From a virus, in IMG/VR virus record IMGVR_UViG_3300022929_000230, positions 1 through 22,818 of that record: a stretch of DNA of 22,818 bases, one strand, 5' to 3'. Position numbers and translations under genes: made by a program. The stretch's first letter is position 1. Every line of letters starts with the position of its first letter. The notes below the pieces were generated by a model. That model did not search any database. It was not told the DNA's origin and worked only from the letters and a program-made list of their open reading frames with translations. This document shows, in pieces, positions 7,686 through 15,800 of the stretch.

Positions 7686-8536
7686 TGAATCATATCGCTG
7701 AACTGAAGTTGCATCAATATATGACTGATGCAGTCAATGGTAAATCTGTTATGTCAGATGAGATTATAAATCAAGTAGCCAATGATGTAAAAGATGCATT
7801 GCAACGTCAGTTTGGTGGTAAGGTCAAAAGAAAAGATTTTACTTTACGTATGTCTAATGTTGGTAGACCCACTTGCCAACTTTGGTACGAGAAAAATAAA
7901 CCTGAGACTGCCTTACCTAAATCAAATAATTTTATGATGAATATGATGTTAGGAGATATAGTTGAGGCAGTCTTCAAGGGTTTATTGAAAGCTTCTAAGG
8001 TAGATTATGAAGAGTCTGATACTGTTACACTCAAGTGTAAAGGTGCAGAGGTGTCAGGTTCTTATGATTTAGTGATTGATGGAGCAGTTGATGATGTTAA
8101 ATCAGCATCTGATTGGTCTTATAAAAATAAGTTTGAATCTTATGACACATTAAGTAGTGGTGATGGGTTCGGATACATAGGGCAACTTGCTGGTTACGCA
8201 AAAGCTTCAGGTAAGAAAGTTGGTGGTTGGTGGGTTGTAAACAAAGCCAATGGTCACTTTAAATATGTGCCTGCTAATGGACTTAATCTAGATGACGAGA
8301 TAAAAAAGATTGAAGACACAATAGCTACTGTTAATACAAATAAGTTTGAGAGATGTTTTGAGCCAGAGGAAGAAACATTTAGAGGCAAGCCTACTGGCAA
8401 TACGGTGTTAAACACTAACTGTAAGTTCTGTGACTACAGATATGATTGTTGGGATTTAACGGACAAACCTGCTGTTATGTCTAAGGCACAGACACCTAAA
8501 ATTGTCTCATATATAAAATTAGGAAAGGAGAAATAG
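7685..8536 (+). CDS. PD-(D/E)XK nuclease with Cas4/AddB-type Fe-S cysteines
   Basis: A 283-aa exonuclease of the RecB/Cas4 superfamily, probably trimming DNA ends during phage recombination or degrading host DNA. The nuclease core shows Asp128 (SYDLVID), then Asp137-Val-Lys139 (the D-x-K of the PD-(D/E)XK fold) and a downstream QLAGYAK helix (QxxxY motif). Four cysteines are placed as in Cas4 and AddB: one before the core (Cys64) and three after it (Cys246-x2-Cys249-x5-Cys255), which would hold a 4Fe-4S cluster tying the two ends of the domain together. No CRISPR array or cas gene is near, so it is a phage replication/recombination enzyme rather than an adaptation protein. Polarity and substrate cannot be read from sequence. 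Confidence 0.87.
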   Translation: MNHIAELKLHQYMTDAVNGKSVMSDEIINQVANDVKDALQRQFGGKVKRKDFTLRMSNVGRPTCQLWYEKNKPETALPKSNNFMMNMMLGDIVEAVFKGLLKASKVDYEESDTVTLKCKGAEVSGSYDLVIDGAVDDVKSASDWSYKNKFESYDTLSSGDGFGYIGQLAGYAKASGKKVGGWWVVNKANGHFKYVPANGLNLDDEIKKIEDTIATVNTNKFERCFEPEEETFRGKPTGNTVLNTNCKFCDYRYDCWDLTDKPAVMSKAQTPKIVSYIKLGKEK

Positions 8537-8537
8537 C

Positions 8538-8756
8538 ATGAGTAAATCATTAGATGAGTTAAAATCTGATATTGATGAAATGGAGAAACAACTAGCAGAA
8601 GCAAAAAAGCAGTATCGTGAAATGCGTACAGCGGGTTTGCGTGATGCTATTGAAGCTAGGAAAGTAGCAGATGAAGCTGTAAAGGAAGAGTTAAAAAACT
8701 TAGGTTACCAAACTTCTTACAATCCTTTTACAGGGATAACATGGCGAAACTTCTAA
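8538..8756 (+). CDS. small coiled-coil protein
   Basis: This 72-aa protein is not recognised. Residues about 3-52 are a near-continuous charged helix (many Glu, Lys and Ala; EMEKQLAEAKKQYREM) typical of a two-stranded coiled coil, followed by a short Gly/Pro/aromatic C-terminus (NPFTGITWRNF). An AAAGGAG ribosome site precedes the ATG. It follows the Cas4-like nuclease after one base and is immediately followed, in the same reading frame, by the endonuclease I gene; only a single TAA at 8754-8756 separates the two. It may be a partner or accessory subunit of a neighbouring nuclease, but nothing in the sequence proves that. Confidence 0.75.
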   Translation: MSKSLDELKSDIDEMEKQLAEAKKQYREMRTAGLRDAIEARKVADEAVKEELKNLGYQTSYNPFTGITWRNF

Positions 8757-9209
8757 GTGCCTCCTCATAAAATTAGAAGAGAGGCACTAAAGTATGGGTA
8801 TAGGAGTGGTTTAGAACATACCATCTCTTTATATCTTAAAAAGTTGAAACATAAATTTGATTATGAATCAATCAAAATAGAGTGGGAAGATTTAACATAT
8901 CGCACCTATACCCCAGACTTTATATTGAATAATGGTATAATTATAGAAACTAAAGGAAGATTTTTAGCGGCAGATAGAAAGAAACATCTTTGTATAAAAA
9001 AGCAACATCCCCATTTAGATATAAGATTTGTATTTACAAATAGCAGAAATAAACTTAGTAAAGGAGCTAAGTCTAGCTATGCAGAATGGTGTATAAAACA
9101 TAATTTTAGATATTATGACAGAATTATACCTGAAGATTGGCTAAAAGAAAAAGGTAAAAATAAACACTTGAACTTTATTAAATTTTCAGGTAAAAAAATA
9201 AGGAGATAA
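8757..9209 (+). CDS. T7 endonuclease I-like Holliday-junction resolvase
   Basis: A 150-aa protein closely following phage T7 endonuclease I (gp3, 149 aa), which cuts four-way junctions and branched replication intermediates. The family signature is clear: YRSGLE with Glu20, YTPDF with Asp54, and IETKG with Glu64 and Lys66, corresponding to T7 Glu20, Asp55, Glu65 and Lys67. Further matches are DRKKHL, KQHPHLDIRFVF and the SSYAEWCxKH helix. The GTG at 8757 is used as start because it places the catalytic Glu at the same position as in T7; it comes directly after the TAA of the preceding gene and has no strong ribosome site, so translation is probably coupled. The basic C-terminus (KFSGKKIRR) also resembles T7. 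The enzyme works as a domain-swapped dimer in T7. Confidence 0.93.
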   Translation: MPPHKIRREALKYGYRSGLEHTISLYLKKLKHKFDYESIKIEWEDLTYRTYTPDFILNNGIIIETKGRFLAADRKKHLCIKKQHPHLDIRFVFTNSRNKLSKGAKSSYAEWCIKHNFRYYDRIIPEDWLKEKGKNKHLNFIKFSGKKIRR

Positions 9210-9212
9210 TAT

Positions 9213-9536
9213 ATGTTAGAGAAAAGAAATCCAAATTCATGTTTTATAGAACTGAACCCTGTATGCGAGAAAAGTTATTGGACTGGAGAGTTAGAGGTTA
9301 ATATTATAGCCTCTGAAAAAAGTGACCTAGACAAAGAGAGTAGAGAAAGTCTATTACACTTATCCCAATTAGTTGCATCTACTATAGCTCTCATGGAGCG
9401 AGACCCTAATCTAACATTAAAATTAGAAAATTTCTTAAATGAAGAGGATGACGAAATAAGAAGACAGAACAAAGCTAACGTAACAAAAAAAATTGATGGT
9501 AATATAATATCACTAAGCTTTGAAAGGAACAAATAA
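9213..9536 (+). CDS. hypothetical protein
   Basis: An unrecognised 107-aa protein. The N-terminal half has a W-x-GELEVNII strand-like segment and the middle (residues about 38-62) a leucine-rich helix (ESLLHLSQLVASTIALM) that is amphipathic rather than membrane-spanning. The C-terminal part is charged. An AAGGAG ribosome site precedes the ATG, and the stop overlaps the next gene as TAATG at 9534-9538. Its position between the resolvase and the DUF3310 gene places it in the nucleotide and DNA metabolism block. No function is assigned. Confidence 0.78.
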   Translation: MLEKRNPNSCFIELNPVCEKSYWTGELEVNIIASEKSDLDKESRESLLHLSQLVASTIALMERDPNLTLKLENFLNEEDDEIRRQNKANVTKKIDGNIISLSFERNK

Positions 9537-9796
9537 TGTTAAGACATATGGAGTATATGAAAATGAAAGAAAAAGAACAAGAGGACATGGTTAATAGTCC
9601 TGCTCATTATAACAAAGCAGGTATTGAAACTATAGATGCACTTGAGGCTATGTTAACAAATGGCTTTGATTATTATTTACAAGGAAATGTGTTTAAATAT
9701 TTATGGCGATATAGATACAAGAATGGTGTAGAAGACTTAAAAAAAGCACAATGGTATCTCAATAAACTTATAGAGGTCTACGATGGTAAGAGTTAA
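9536..9796 (+). CDS. DUF3310 family protein (nucleotide-kinase-like annotation in phages)
   Basis: This 86-aa protein shows the full DUF3310 signature: VNSPAHYN near residue 19, GIETIDALEAM, then YLQGNVFKYLWRYRYKNG and LKKAQWYLNKL. Members are widespread in phages and are often labelled nucleotide kinase, though the biochemical role is not firmly established. The location just upstream of the ribonucleotide reductase and near mazG fits nucleotide-pool work. ATG 9536 forms a TAATG overlap and has an AAAGGAA site upstream; ATG 9545 or 9551 are alternatives with little effect on the domain. The gene's last bases overlap the next small ORF. Confidence 0.88.
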   Translation: MLRHMEYMKMKEKEQEDMVNSPAHYNKAGIETIDALEAMLTNGFDYYLQGNVFKYLWRYRYKNGVEDLKKAQWYLNKLIEVYDGKS

Positions 9797-9950
9797 AATG
9801 ATACTCTTATTATCTGTAGATGAAGAGGAATACCCAATTCCTTCAGATGGTAAGGTAGGCGAAGAAATAGAAGACTACTTTACGGACATGATTCACGAAG
9901 TAGATGGATTGAAAGTAAAATCAATAAAAACAATAACAGAGGAGACATAA
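9783..9950 (+). CDS. small hypothetical protein (55 aa)
   Basis: A short frame fills the space between the DUF3310 gene and the reductase. It begins at ATG 9783 inside the DUF3310 gene (or ATG 9798) and ends with TAA immediately before the reductase ATG. The product begins MVRVKMILLLSVDEEEYPIP, giving a likely beta-strand followed by an acidic region and a C-terminal LKVKSIKTITEET strand. It fills the gap exactly, in the same overlapping style as its neighbours, and an AGAGGAG element near its end (about 9938-9944) serves the reductase gene. No family is recognised. Confidence 0.62.
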   Translation: MVRVKMILLLSVDEEEYPIPSDGKVGEEIEDYFTDMIHEVDGLKVKSIKTITEET

Positions 9951-11864
9951 ATGTTAAAAAATTACTTACCCACAGATTATCAAAACTTTATTGCCCTATC
10001 TCGCTATGCTAGATGGAAAGATGATGAGCAAAGAAGAGAGAATTGGGGTGAAACAGTAGATAGATACTTTGATTATATGAGTAGTCATATGAAAGATAAT
10101 TATAATTATATTATAACCAAAGCTCTTAAAGAAAAGCTTACTAATCAAATAATGAGTTTAGGTGTCATGCCTAGCATGAGAGCTTTAATGACTGCAGGAC
10201 CTGCCTTAGACAGGTGTCATGTGGGTGGTTATAACTGTAGTTACATACCTGTAGATAGTCCACGTAGTTTTGACGAGTGCATGTATATACTTATGTGTGG
10301 TACAGGTGTAGGATTCTCTGTTGAACGTGAAAACATAGACAAGTTACCTGTGGTTAATGAGCATTTTGAGGACAGCACTACTATCATATCTGTTGCTGAC
10401 AGCAGACCCGGTTGGGCTAAAGCATTGAGAGAACTTATTGCTATGTTATATGTAGGACAAGTTCCAAAATGGGATGTCTCACAAGTAAGACCTGCAGGTG
10501 CTAGACTAAAGACATTTGGTGGTAGAGCATCAGGACCTGCACCTTTAGTTGAATTATTTCAGTTCTGCATCCAAAAGTTCAAAGGAGCTAAAGGCAGAAG
10601 ACTATTCCCTATTGAATGCCACGACATCATGTGCAAGATTGGCGAGGTTGTAGTTGTAGGTGGTGTAAGACGTTCTGCTCTTATCTCTTTATCTAACTTG
10701 GGCGATGACCAAATGAGACATGCTAAGTCAGGTCAATGGTGGGAGAATGAAGGGCAAAGAGCATTAGCTAATAACTCTGTAGCATTTAAAGGTAAGCCTG
10801 AGATGGGTACATTCATGCGAGAGTGGACATCTTTATATGAATCTAAGTCAGGTGAACGTGGCATCTTCAATCGTAGAGCAGCCAAAGAGAAGGCATCTGA
10901 GAATGGTAGACGTGATATTGACCACGAGTTTGGATGCAATCCTTGTAGCGAGATTATACTTAGACCTTATCAGTTCTGTAATCTTACTGAGGTTGTGTGT
11001 AGAGCTACAGATGACTTAACATCCTTAACAGAGAAGGTACGTATGGCTACTATACTAGGTACATTTCAATCTACTCTTACTAACTTTAAGTATCTACGTA
11101 AGATATGGAAAGATAATACAGAGGAAGAGAGATTGTTAGGAGTTTCCCTAACAGGTATCTTGGATACAAATATATGGACAGAAGAAGTACTCACTATGTT
11201 AAGAGAGGTAGCAGTGGAAACTAATAAGAAATTGTCTAAAGACTTAGACATACCACAGTCAACTGCTATCACTTGTGTAAAACCAAGTGGTACAGTTAGT
11301 CAATTAGTTGACAGTGCATCAGGCATTCATGCTAGACACAATGACTATTACATTAGAACTGTACGTGGTGATAACAAAGACCCACTAACACAGTTTATGA
11401 AAGAAAGTGGTATACCAAGTGAGCCTTGTGTTATGAAACCTGATAGCACTACTGTGTTCAGCTTTCCTATGAAGTCACCTGAAGGTGCTGTCACTAGAAC
11501 ACAGATGTCTGCTATTGAACAGCTAGAGTATTGGCTCATGTTCCAAAGACATTGGTGTGAGCACAAGCCTTCTGTTACTGTGTCTGTCAAAGAAGATGAA
11601 TGGATGGATGTAGGAGCATGGGTATACAAGAACTTTGATGAAGTATCAGGTATATCTTTCTTACCATTCAGTGACCATACATATGCTCAAGCACCTTATC
11701 AAGACGTAGAAAGGGAAGAATATTTAGAATTAAAAAATATAATGCCTAAGTCTATTGATTGGTCTAAGTTAGCAGATTTTGAAAAGGAAGATACAACTAG
11801 TGGTGGAAGAGAGTTAGCTTGCACAGCAGGTGCTTGTGAAGTAGTTGACTTGACATCTAATTAA
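9951..11864 (+). CDS. class II (adenosylcobalamin-dependent) ribonucleotide reductase, monomeric type
   Basis: A 637-aa reductase that converts ribonucleoside triphosphates to deoxy forms for phage DNA synthesis, using adenosylcobalamin rather than an iron subunit. The NPCSE motif (Asn330, Cys332, Glu334) gives the thiyl-radical site, Cys343 is the partner cysteine eleven residues on, and Cys96 (YNCSY) is the other redox cysteine; the spacing matches the Lactobacillus leichmannii enzyme (Cys408, Cys419, Cys119). The C-terminal pair Cys624-x4-Cys629 (ACTAGACE) re-reduces the active site. CGTGVGFSVE and KPSGTVSQLVDSASG are further family landmarks. No beta subunit or activase is nearby, as expected for class II. 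The host must supply B12, or scavenge it. Start at 9951 directly follows the previous stop with a GGAG site. Confidence 0.95.
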   Translation: MLKNYLPTDYQNFIALSRYARWKDDEQRRENWGETVDRYFDYMSSHMKDNYNYIITKALKEKLTNQIMSLGVMPSMRALMTAGPALDRCHVGGYNCSYIPVDSPRSFDECMYILMCGTGVGFSVERENIDKLPVVNEHFEDSTTIISVADSRPGWAKALRELIAMLYVGQVPKWDVSQVRPAGARLKTFGGRASGPAPLVELFQFCIQKFKGAKGRRLFPIECHDIMCKIGEVVVVGGVRRSALISLSNLGDDQMRHAKSGQWWENEGQRALANNSVAFKGKPEMGTFMREWTSLYESKSGERGIFNRRAAKEKASENGRRDIDHEFGCNPCSEIILRPYQFCNLTEVVCRATDDLTSLTEKVRMATILGTFQSTLTNFKYLRKIWKDNTEEERLLGVSLTGILDTNIWTEEVLTMLREVAVETNKKLSKDLDIPQSTAITCVKPSGTVSQLVDSASGIHARHNDYYIRTVRGDNKDPLTQFMKESGIPSEPCVMKPDSTTVFSFPMKSPEGAVTRTQMSAIEQLEYWLMFQRHWCEHKPSVTVSVKEDEWMDVGAWVYKNFDEVSGISFLPFSDHTYAQAPYQDVEREEYLELKNIMPKSIDWSKLADFEKEDTTSGGRELACTAGACEVVDLTSN

Positions 11865-12025
11865 TGTTAGAATCATCAGAGTTATTATGGTGGCAATGGT
11901 GGTTACTTATCGCCATTTCCATCAACACAACTATAAACTTAATAGTGTTCTTTAAAGGTAGAAAACTACATATTAGGGAATTTTTACATCTTAAACCAAA
12001 ACCAAAGAAGAGGAATACAGAGTGA
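11864..12025 (+). CDS. small single-pass membrane protein (53 aa)
   Basis: A short frame starts in a TAATG overlap with the reductase stop and ends in a GTGA overlap with the next gene, so it fills the gap exactly. The product has a short acidic N-terminus (MLESSE), a tryptophan-rich hydrophobic stretch from about residue 7 to 31 (LLWWQWWLLIAISI and onward to LIVFF) and a strongly basic C-terminus (KPKPKKRN). This predicts one membrane helix with the basic tail in the cytoplasm. It might be a small host-envelope or lysis-related protein, but there is no motif to decide. The coupling at both ends makes it a credible gene despite its size. Confidence 0.65.
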   Translation: MLESSELLWWQWWLLIAISINTTINLIVFFKGRKLHIREFLHLKPKPKKRNTE

Positions 12026-12258
12026 GAGACATGATATTAAATGCAATCAAAACTAAAATGATTGGGCAGATGAATGCTCATATAGCTAATGCAGAGGTTA
12101 TGCTAACCAACCCTGTTGGTGCAAGAGACAGGGCAACTGTAATAGATACTATTGAGAAAGAACTGTCTGCTTTAGAACATCTTGATGGAAGACTTAACGT
12201 ACTAACTAAATACTTTGAAAGAACTGAAGTGCCTAAAGATAAAAAGGAAAAGAAATAA
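12022..12258 (+). CDS. conserved hypothetical phage protein
   Basis: A 78-aa helical protein starting with GTG 12022 (GTGA overlap; an AGAGGA site lies at about 12008-12013), or ATG 12031. The pattern IKTKMIGQMNAHIANAEVML then a Val/Gly turn (NPVGARD) and a second helix (IDTIEKELSALEHLDGRL, LTKYF) is one I associate with short conserved proteins of marine phages, without a known function. Two helices separated by a turn suggest a helical hairpin. The C-terminus is Lys/Glu-rich. Its place between the reductase and the RMF-like/mazG genes gives no firm clue to its role. Confidence 0.78.
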   Translation: MRDMILNAIKTKMIGQMNAHIANAEVMLTNPVGARDRATVIDTIEKELSALEHLDGRLNVLTKYFERTEVPKDKKEKK

Positions 12259-12285
12259 ATATAACTTCTAAGAGGAGATTATGAC

Positions 12286-12537
12286 ATGCAGAAAAAAAAT
12301 AGGAAATATAAAACTAGACAAGAAAGAGGTTTGGGGAAATATGATGCACCTTTGAGCTTACAATTTAATCAAGGGTTCAATGCCTTCAAAAGGAAAAAAT
12401 TAATAAATCCTTTTAGTGATATGACTATGCAATCACGAGAATGGCAAAGAGGATTTAATTCTGCTTATTACATACAACTAGAAAGGGTTAAAAATGCTGA
12501 AGTTAGAAGAAGAGGCGAAAAGATTTATGGAGGATAA
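12286..12537 (+). CDS. ribosome modulation factor (RMF)-like small protein
   Basis: An 83-aa basic protein. Residues 26-63 (FNQGFNAF then NPF and REWQRGFNSAY) resemble E. coli RMF, whose core has a RGYQAG helix, a CPY turn and a SQWLGGWREA helix: two short helices around a loop with an aromatic-Gly-aromatic pattern in each. RMF makes ribosomes dimerise and rest; a phage copy could redirect or protect host translation, or the fold may serve another use, as in RMF-related CrpP. The lysine/arginine-rich N-terminus (residues 1-18) fits RNA binding. An AGAGGAG ribosome site (about 12271-12277) precedes ATG 12286. The relation is by pattern only. Confidence 0.7.
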   Translation: MQKKNRKYKTRQERGLGKYDAPLSLQFNQGFNAFKRKKLINPFSDMTMQSREWQRGFNSAYYIQLERVKNAEVRRRGEKIYGG

Positions 12538-12868
12538 ATTGATAATAGCAGAGGTTATGACTGCTGAGTTCTATGAAATGAAAGCTGCACAAACAGCTAT
12601 ATTTCCAAAAGAAAAAGCCTTAGAGTATTTAGCTCTAGGCTTGACAAGTGAGGCTGGGGAAGTTGCAGGCAAAGTTAAAAAACTTATACGTGACGGTAAG
12701 GGCGATAAGAAAGCAATTGCATCAGAGATAGGTGATGTACTTTGGTATTGTGCTATGTTAGCAAGAGAAACTGAAGTTCCTTTGAATGATATTATGAAAG
12801 AGAATTTAAAGAAGTTACATAGTAGAAAAGAACGTGGAACATTAAAAGGGTCAGGTGACGATAGATAA
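12494..12868 (+). CDS. mazG: MazG-like nucleotide pyrophosphohydrolase
   Basis: A 124-aa all-alpha NTP pyrophosphohydrolase of the MazG type, which removes pyrophosphate from unwanted nucleotides or from alarmone-like signals. The metal site is visible as SEAGEVAGKVKK (ExxE) followed by SEIGDVLWYCAML (ExxD), with the expected spacing. Start 12494 has an AAAGGG site six bases upstream but overlaps the RMF-like gene by 44 nt; ATG 12527 (MEDKLI) is a reasonable alternative that keeps the whole domain, as family members commonly start shortly before the TAxYP-like segment. It is the last gene of the plus-strand arm, and its TAA directly abuts the stop of the convergent virion gene. Many marine phages carry mazG. 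Confidence 0.92.
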   Translation: MLKLEEEAKRFMEDKLIIAEVMTAEFYEMKAAQTAIFPKEKALEYLALGLTSEAGEVAGKVKKLIRDGKGDKKAIASEIGDVLWYCAMLARETEVPLNDIMKENLKKLHSRKERGTLKGSGDDR

Positions 12869-15800
12869 TTATTCTGCTATTACACCATAATCTACAGCAA
12901 ATTGTAGTAACATCGTGTAGTCATCATTTCCAATTTCTACATTAGGGAATTGCTTTTTAAAAGCAGTTAATATTATATTTCTGTCATTTTCAGAAATCTT
13001 AAAAAATCTAGCTTTTTCTTTTCTAATTACATCTTGGGGTGTATCATAATCTTTTTCATCTAGTGCTTCAGCTACTGCCTCACTACGTATTGAATTTAAC
13101 TCTATTCTTAAAAACTTTTCTTTTTCATAGTCATTTGCTAAGTTTATATATTCAGGACTGTTAATAAAATTATTTAAATGGTGTTCCATAGCCAATGCAA
13201 CATTTTGTCTAGCCTCTCTGTTAGCTATATTATCTTGCACTTTTACTGGTGCTACCTCAAAATAATCTAAACGGAATCTGTCTAACTCTTGTTGAACATC
13301 ATTCTTTTCTTCCATAGGAGTTAATCCAGTTATCTGCCTAAACATAGGCATTGTGTTTCTAATGCCTGTACTTTTGTACGGTGTAGTTTGAGGTGGTCTT
13401 TCTAAGAAACCTTCTCCATCCGAGTGTGCTTCCATTGGGAATGATCTTGTAGCTTGTTTTAACATGTAGGGTAAAAACTCTACATCTGTATTATCCGTCA
13501 ACATACGTGTGTCTGGATCAACCATTTGAACTGCATCTTTAATCATACCTGCACCAACAGTATATGTACTAAAATAGTTACCCACGAATTTAGCTAGTCC
13601 TTGTTGGAATTTATTGCTGTCTAAAGCTGTTTCTTCTGTTGCTAGTTTCACAATCTCATCTACAAATTGTAAGCCTGTACCTGCCCTAGATAAACCACCA
13701 GATAATGCCTCTACAAATTCTCTAGTTTTTATCTTTCCTGTAACCTTATCATTGTCATGCAATCTATAACCAAATGCTTTCTCTAACTCACCATTAGGTC
13801 TTCCTATTTGATATAACGCATCTGCTACAAAAGCATATGCCATAAAAGGTCCTAGAGATGCTCTAGCATCAAATGTACCATGACCAAATGGATTCTTATA
13901 TTCATAAGCACCTGTAGTCTCATCTCCTAAGTTATCTCGCATTCCAAAAAATGCACCTAACATTGCTAAACCAGTTACTTGTTTTCCAAATCTTTCAGCA
14001 GTAGCAGATTTGTTTAAAACACCACCTATATCCAGCATACCTATAATAGGAGCGTGTTCGTACACAAATCTAAATTGATTAACTATATATCTTGGAAAGG
14101 GAACAAAAGCAGAACCTAGCTGACTTGACGATGCTTGTATAAATGTATCAGCAGCACTGTTGAAAACACCTGCTTTGCCTCTAAACTTACCTGTTTGATA
14201 TGTAAAATCCAAAGCTTTTTCCATAGCTCCCGCTAACGCTTTATCATCCATCATTCTAAAGTTACCACTAGAAACTAAATCACTTAAACCATTTATACCC
14301 TTTTTCTTAAATACATCAGCGGCATCTGTCTTAATAAGTTTATCTATCTCACGAGAGAATATAGCAGATTTAAATACATTATCACTTAAAGTATTAAACT
14401 TATTTAAAAATCTAGCAGTTTTTAACATGTTGCCTGAATCTGCTCCAACAGAAGTTCCTATATCTCCTAACTCTCTAAATAATTGTTTAGCTACATCTGA
14501 ATTACCTAATTTTGGGTCTTTGAATACTTTAGTTAATATGGCAGTATCAATGCCTTGCAAACCAAACACCATATCTTTTAGCATTAAAGATTGACCTCCA
14601 GCCCTCAACTGAGCAATGCCCTCTTTAACTGCAAATTCAGCACCTTTCATTAACTCTTTATCAGAGCTACCTACAGCCAGTCTGTAAGAACCTTTGACAT
14701 AATTAAATGCTCCAGCGCCTAAATTATCTAAAGCATACACATAGTTACGCATATAACCATTTGTAGTGTTTCTAACTGTAGTAGCGGCTTGAATAGTCAT
14801 CATACCAATACGTGTTTTATTTAACGCTCTAAAAAAATCACCCGCTTTGTTTAAAACTAAACCCCTGTCTGCTCTTTGAGTGACAACATTTCGTGCTGCT
14901 TCTGTGGTTTCACCTAGCGTAACAAGAGCCTTATCTAAATCTGTTAGCTCTTCAAATAACTTTTTTCTCTCTTTTCTAGATAGAACACTACCAGTTTGTA
15001 AAGTTCTACCAGCTTGAGACATTTCGGCAGCATATAATGCACCAAACTCTGTAGCACTAAGATTGTGTGCTTTTAGAACACCTAAAAATGAATCTGTGCT
15101 TATTATACCACTTGATATACCTCTAGCTATACGAGATGTTATTCTTTCTTCTAAATCTTCTTTACTGCCTTTAGCAACTCTTGTTAGCTTACCATCCTTC
15201 ATAACCTCTCTTGCAGGTATCATGTCCATAACTTCTGATGCCGCAGAGCCTATGTTTCTTACAATTTTTTCATCTAAACTTAGTAAAGTACCCTTTTCTA
15301 CAGCTTCATCTATTTTTAATCTTTTACCTACGTTCATGTTAAAACTACCAAGAGTTTCATCTAGTGATTTTTTTAAAATTGTAGAGTAGGCTTGAGCTAC
15401 TTTACTTTTAAAGTCTTTACTTTTACCAAACTTTTTACTACTGATTGTTTTATAAACATGACTAATAGCATTACTACGTTTTTTAACTTCTTTTGCTGTG
15501 AACTGACCTGCAATATTACTAGTAAAAGCTTTACGTGAACCTGTTACACCACCAATAATACCACCGGGAAGACCAGAAATTGCACCACCTAATGCTACTG
15601 TACCTAAATCTATCTCTTCTTTGTCTTCATCAGTAAGTACACGGGTCTGTTCTTGAGCAGCTACTGTTCCAGCACCACCAAGTGCATCAACTGTTGCACC
15701 ACCAATAGCAGTTTTATAACCACCACCTATAAATGCTTGTTTAGCAGTTGCCAACTTGCCCATTTTCTCAGTGCCTTTTTGTAAAGCTTTCTTGGTCATC

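Noticed and set aside
15063-15389. Open frame of 108 codons on the plus strand within the 1131-aa gene, and similar ones at 16862-17332 and 17716-18090
   Set aside because: They lie wholly antisense to coding genes, have biased hydrophobic/Ser-rich composition typical of reverse-strand readings, and lack ribosome sites.
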